Of a stretch of DNA of 5,414 bases, positions 3,766 to 5,414 are shown one piece after another. Below the pieces are notes generated by a model. It saw only the letters and a list, made by a program, of their open reading frames with translations. It searched no databases and was not told the DNA's origin. Position 1 is the first letter of the stretch; every line of letters begins with the position of its first letter. The DNA lies in assembly GCA_964551875.1 (NCBI GenBank), contig CAZKEV010000079.1:1-5414 (forward strand). Reading direction: 5' to 3'. The position numbers and the translations under genes are program-made. This DNA is from JACTUA01 sp964551875. Lineage in GTDB: Archaea; Halobacteriota; Methanomicrobia; Methanomicrobiales; JACTUA01.

Positions 3766-5414
3766 TCATCCCCCACTCCTCCCCTGAGTCGGCGTACCAC
3801 GGGCCGCTTTCACGATCCTGGCCAGTTCGAACCCGGCCATGCAGAGAAACACGAAGAGGATGAGAATGGCTGTACCGGCCGGGGTAACAGGTACGACATT
3901 TAAATGATGCCCCACGGCAGGCACGAGGAGTGCAGCTGCAAGGAATCCCAGCGCACCCGCCATCCAGAGGAGGAGCACCCGGTTGGAGAAGAGTCCGATC
4001 CTGTAGAGCGGGTCGTGTGTTGACCTCGAGAAGAGGGCAAGGAGGACATGGCCGATCATCCAGGCCGAGAACGCGTAGGTCTGGGCCATGGCGAGGGGGA
4101 TGTTCCCATGCAGGGAGACCCAGTAGGGGGCAAAGACCGCCACCCAGAGGGCGAACCCTCCTAGAGCGATGCCCGAGATCATGGACGCATCGAGGAAAGG
4201 GACACGCGGGTCGTGTGGCGGGCGCCGGTCGATGGACGGCTCGGCGGGTTCGGCAACGAAGGATGCCGAGGCCCCGAGATCCATGAAGAGCTCGAGGAGG
4301 ATGATCTGGATGGGGGAGAAGGGGAAGGGGATCCGGAAGACGAGTGAAGCGGCAAAGATGGCGATGAGGGCGACCTTCACCGAGAGGTAATACCGGACGC
4401 CCTTGGAGAGGTTGTCGAAGATCCGCCGGCCTTCAAAGACGCCCTTCCCGATGGTGATGAAGTTGTCATCGGCTATCACGATATCGGCGGCCTCCTTCGC
4501 CGCATCGGTGCCCTTGATGCCCATCGCGATCCCGATATCGGCCCCCTTCAGCGCGAGGGAGTCGTTCACCCCGTCACCGGTGACCGCGACAACCTCCCCG
4601 TTCTCCTGGAGCGCCTTCACGAGCCGGTACTTGTGCTCCGGGGTGGCACGGGCGAATACAGAGACCCTGCCCACCACCGCGCGGAGTTCCTCGTCTGACA
4701 TCCCATCCAGATCCCTTCCCTCGAGGAGAAGTGCCGGGGGGATACCCACCTCGGCGGCGATGGCAGCTGCCGTCTTCGGGTGATCCCCGGTCACCATGAC
4801 CGTCCGGATGCCTGCCCGGTGAGCCCGTTCTATCGTCTCCTTCACGCCGGGCCTGGGCGGGTCTTCCAGGGCGATGAGCCCGTCGAGGACAAGGGCCTGC
4901 TCGAGCTCCCCGAACGGGCGGCTCACCTCCCCGGGATCGAGGTCCCGGTGCGCCACCGCGATCACCCGCCTTCCCAGGCCTGCCTCCCGGGCGAGAGCCT
5001 CTGCTGCTTCCCGGGTATCCCCTGCGACGGTCGCGAGCACCTCCTCAGGTGCCCCTATCAGGGAGAGGACTGGCTTCCCGTCGAGCTCCCGGATGACCGA
5101 CCGGGTCTTCCTCCCCCTGTCAAAGGACCGCTCCTTCACAACCCTCCCGCGGTTGGGAGGAAGGGACCGGGCATCAGCCGCTTCCGCGATCGCACGGTCC
5201 GTAATGGAGAGGGAGAGATCGGTCATGGCCGCGCGGGCGGAGGCGAGGATGGATCCCTCGTTCTGCGGGGGAAAGATCGCGACAACCCGCATCGTGCTCT
5301 CGGTGAGGGTCCCTGTCTTGTCGGTGAGGATCACGGTGGCATTCCCGAGGGTCTCCGCGGCCTTCAGCTTCTTGACGAGGAAGTTCTCCCTCGAGAGGAG
5401 GTAGGAGCCGAGCC
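3766..5414 (-). CDS. P-type cation-transporting ATPase, C-terminal part (5'-truncated at window edge)
   Basis: The frame is open from the right edge (first full codon 5412-5410) to the TGA at 3768-3766. About 548 of a usual 800-900 residues are present; the missing part holds the A-domain and M1-M4. An apparent GTG start at 5334 is internal, since KLKAAETLGNATVILTDKTG runs across it. Fragment residues: DKTGTLT with phosphorylated Asp31; N-domain FDRGRK (97-102) and IGAPEE (119-124); DPPR (184-187); TGD (208-210); TGDGVND hinge (278-284). Membrane helices M5-M10 begin near residue 340, giving a P2-type (Ca2+-ATPase-like) layout. In M6, Glu374 and Asp378 occupy positions matching SERCA Asn796 and Asp800. 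M5 (YYLSVKVALI) lacks the Asn and Glu that bind Ca2+ in SERCA, so the ion is uncertain. Lys of the usual KGAPE motif is replaced by Ile. The protein is an integral membrane pump. Its promoter is outside the window. Confidence 0.93.
   Translation of the reverse strand, partial: LGSYLLSRENFLVKKLKAAETLGNATVILTDKTGTLTESTMRVVAIFPPQNEGSILASARAAMTDLSLSITDRAIAEAADARSLPPNRGRVVKERSFDRGRKTRSVIRELDGKPVLSLIGAPEEVLATVAGDTREAAEALAREAGLGRRVIAVAHRDLDPGEVSRPFGELEQALVLDGLIALEDPPRPGVKETIERAHRAGIRTVMVTGDHPKTAAAIAAEVGIPPALLLEGRDLDGMSDEELRAVVGRVSVFARATPEHKYRLVKALQENGEVVAVTGDGVNDSLALKGADIGIAMGIKGTDAAKEAADIVIADDNFITIGKGVFEGRRIFDNLSKGVRYYLSVKVALIAIFAASLVFRIPFPFSPIQIILLELFMDLGASASFVAEPAEPSIDRRPPHDPRVPFLDASMISGIALGGFALWVAVFAPYWVSLHGNIPLAMAQTYAFSAWMIGHVLLALFSRSTHDPLYRIGLFSNRVLLLWMAGALGFLAAALLVPAVGHHLNVVPVTPAGTAILILFVFLCMAGFELARIVKAARGTPTQGRSGG

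Noticed and set aside
5332..5334. GTG as start of the ATPase gene
   Set aside because: The frame continues upstream with conserved P-type sequence (LKAAETLGNATV before DKTG), so the gene extends past the window edge.
3930..5404. Plus-strand frames opposite the P-type ATPase
   Set aside because: The minus strand carries DKTGTLT, TGDGVND and the other P-type motifs. The plus frames are Ser/Arg/Pro-rich shadows.
1..5414. CRISPR arrays, tRNA or rRNA genes, insertion sequences
   Set aside because: No regularly spaced repeats, cloverleaf-like tRNA sequence, rRNA signature or transposase was found on either strand.

Overview
The window looks like a GC-rich euryarchaeal methanogen. The main evidence is the 5'-truncated gene at the left edge, which reads as CfbD, the nitrogenase-like subunit of coenzyme F430 synthesis. 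Signals are also archaeal in style: a BRE/TATA-type promoter in an AT-rich island, T-tract terminators, and short Shine-Dalgarno motifs. Codon choice (GGG, ATC, CTC, GAG) would suit Methanomicrobiales (Methanoculleus- or Methanofollis-like), but that placement is inference.

Layout, left to right. (1) 2-925 (+): C-terminal ~307 residues of CfbD, followed by overlapping inverted repeats and a T9 tract that probably ends its transcript. (2) 926-1232: gene-free spacer holding this terminator and, at its right end, an AT-rich promoter island. (3) 1233-2456 (+): a thermolysin-family (M4) metallopeptidase of the protealysin type, with all catalytic residues, a short PPxxL-type propeptide and no signal peptide. 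(4) 2471-2767 (+): a small protein that reads as emfourin, the proteinaceous inhibitor of protealysin-like M4 peptidases. Genes 3 and 4 form a two-gene protease/inhibitor operon. (5) 2768-2981: mostly non-coding, with a pyrimidine-rich probable terminator. Near its end the next gene's frame is already open, and there is an SD-ATG one frame away from it. (6) 2982-3446 (+): a helical, charged protein that I do not recognise. (7) 3499-3735 (+): a small two-CxxC zinc-ribbon protein. (8) 3766-5414 (-): C-terminal ~548 residues of a P-type cation-transporting ATPase, convergent with gene 7.

The most interesting unit is the M4 peptidase-emfourin pair. The peptidase is probably made inside the cell as a zymogen with a short propeptide, and its inhibitor is made from the same transcript. 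That arrangement is known from bacteria such as Serratia. Here it sits in a methanogen background with an AT-rich promoter of its own and an unusually long N-terminal extension. The other genes are not obviously linked to it in function.
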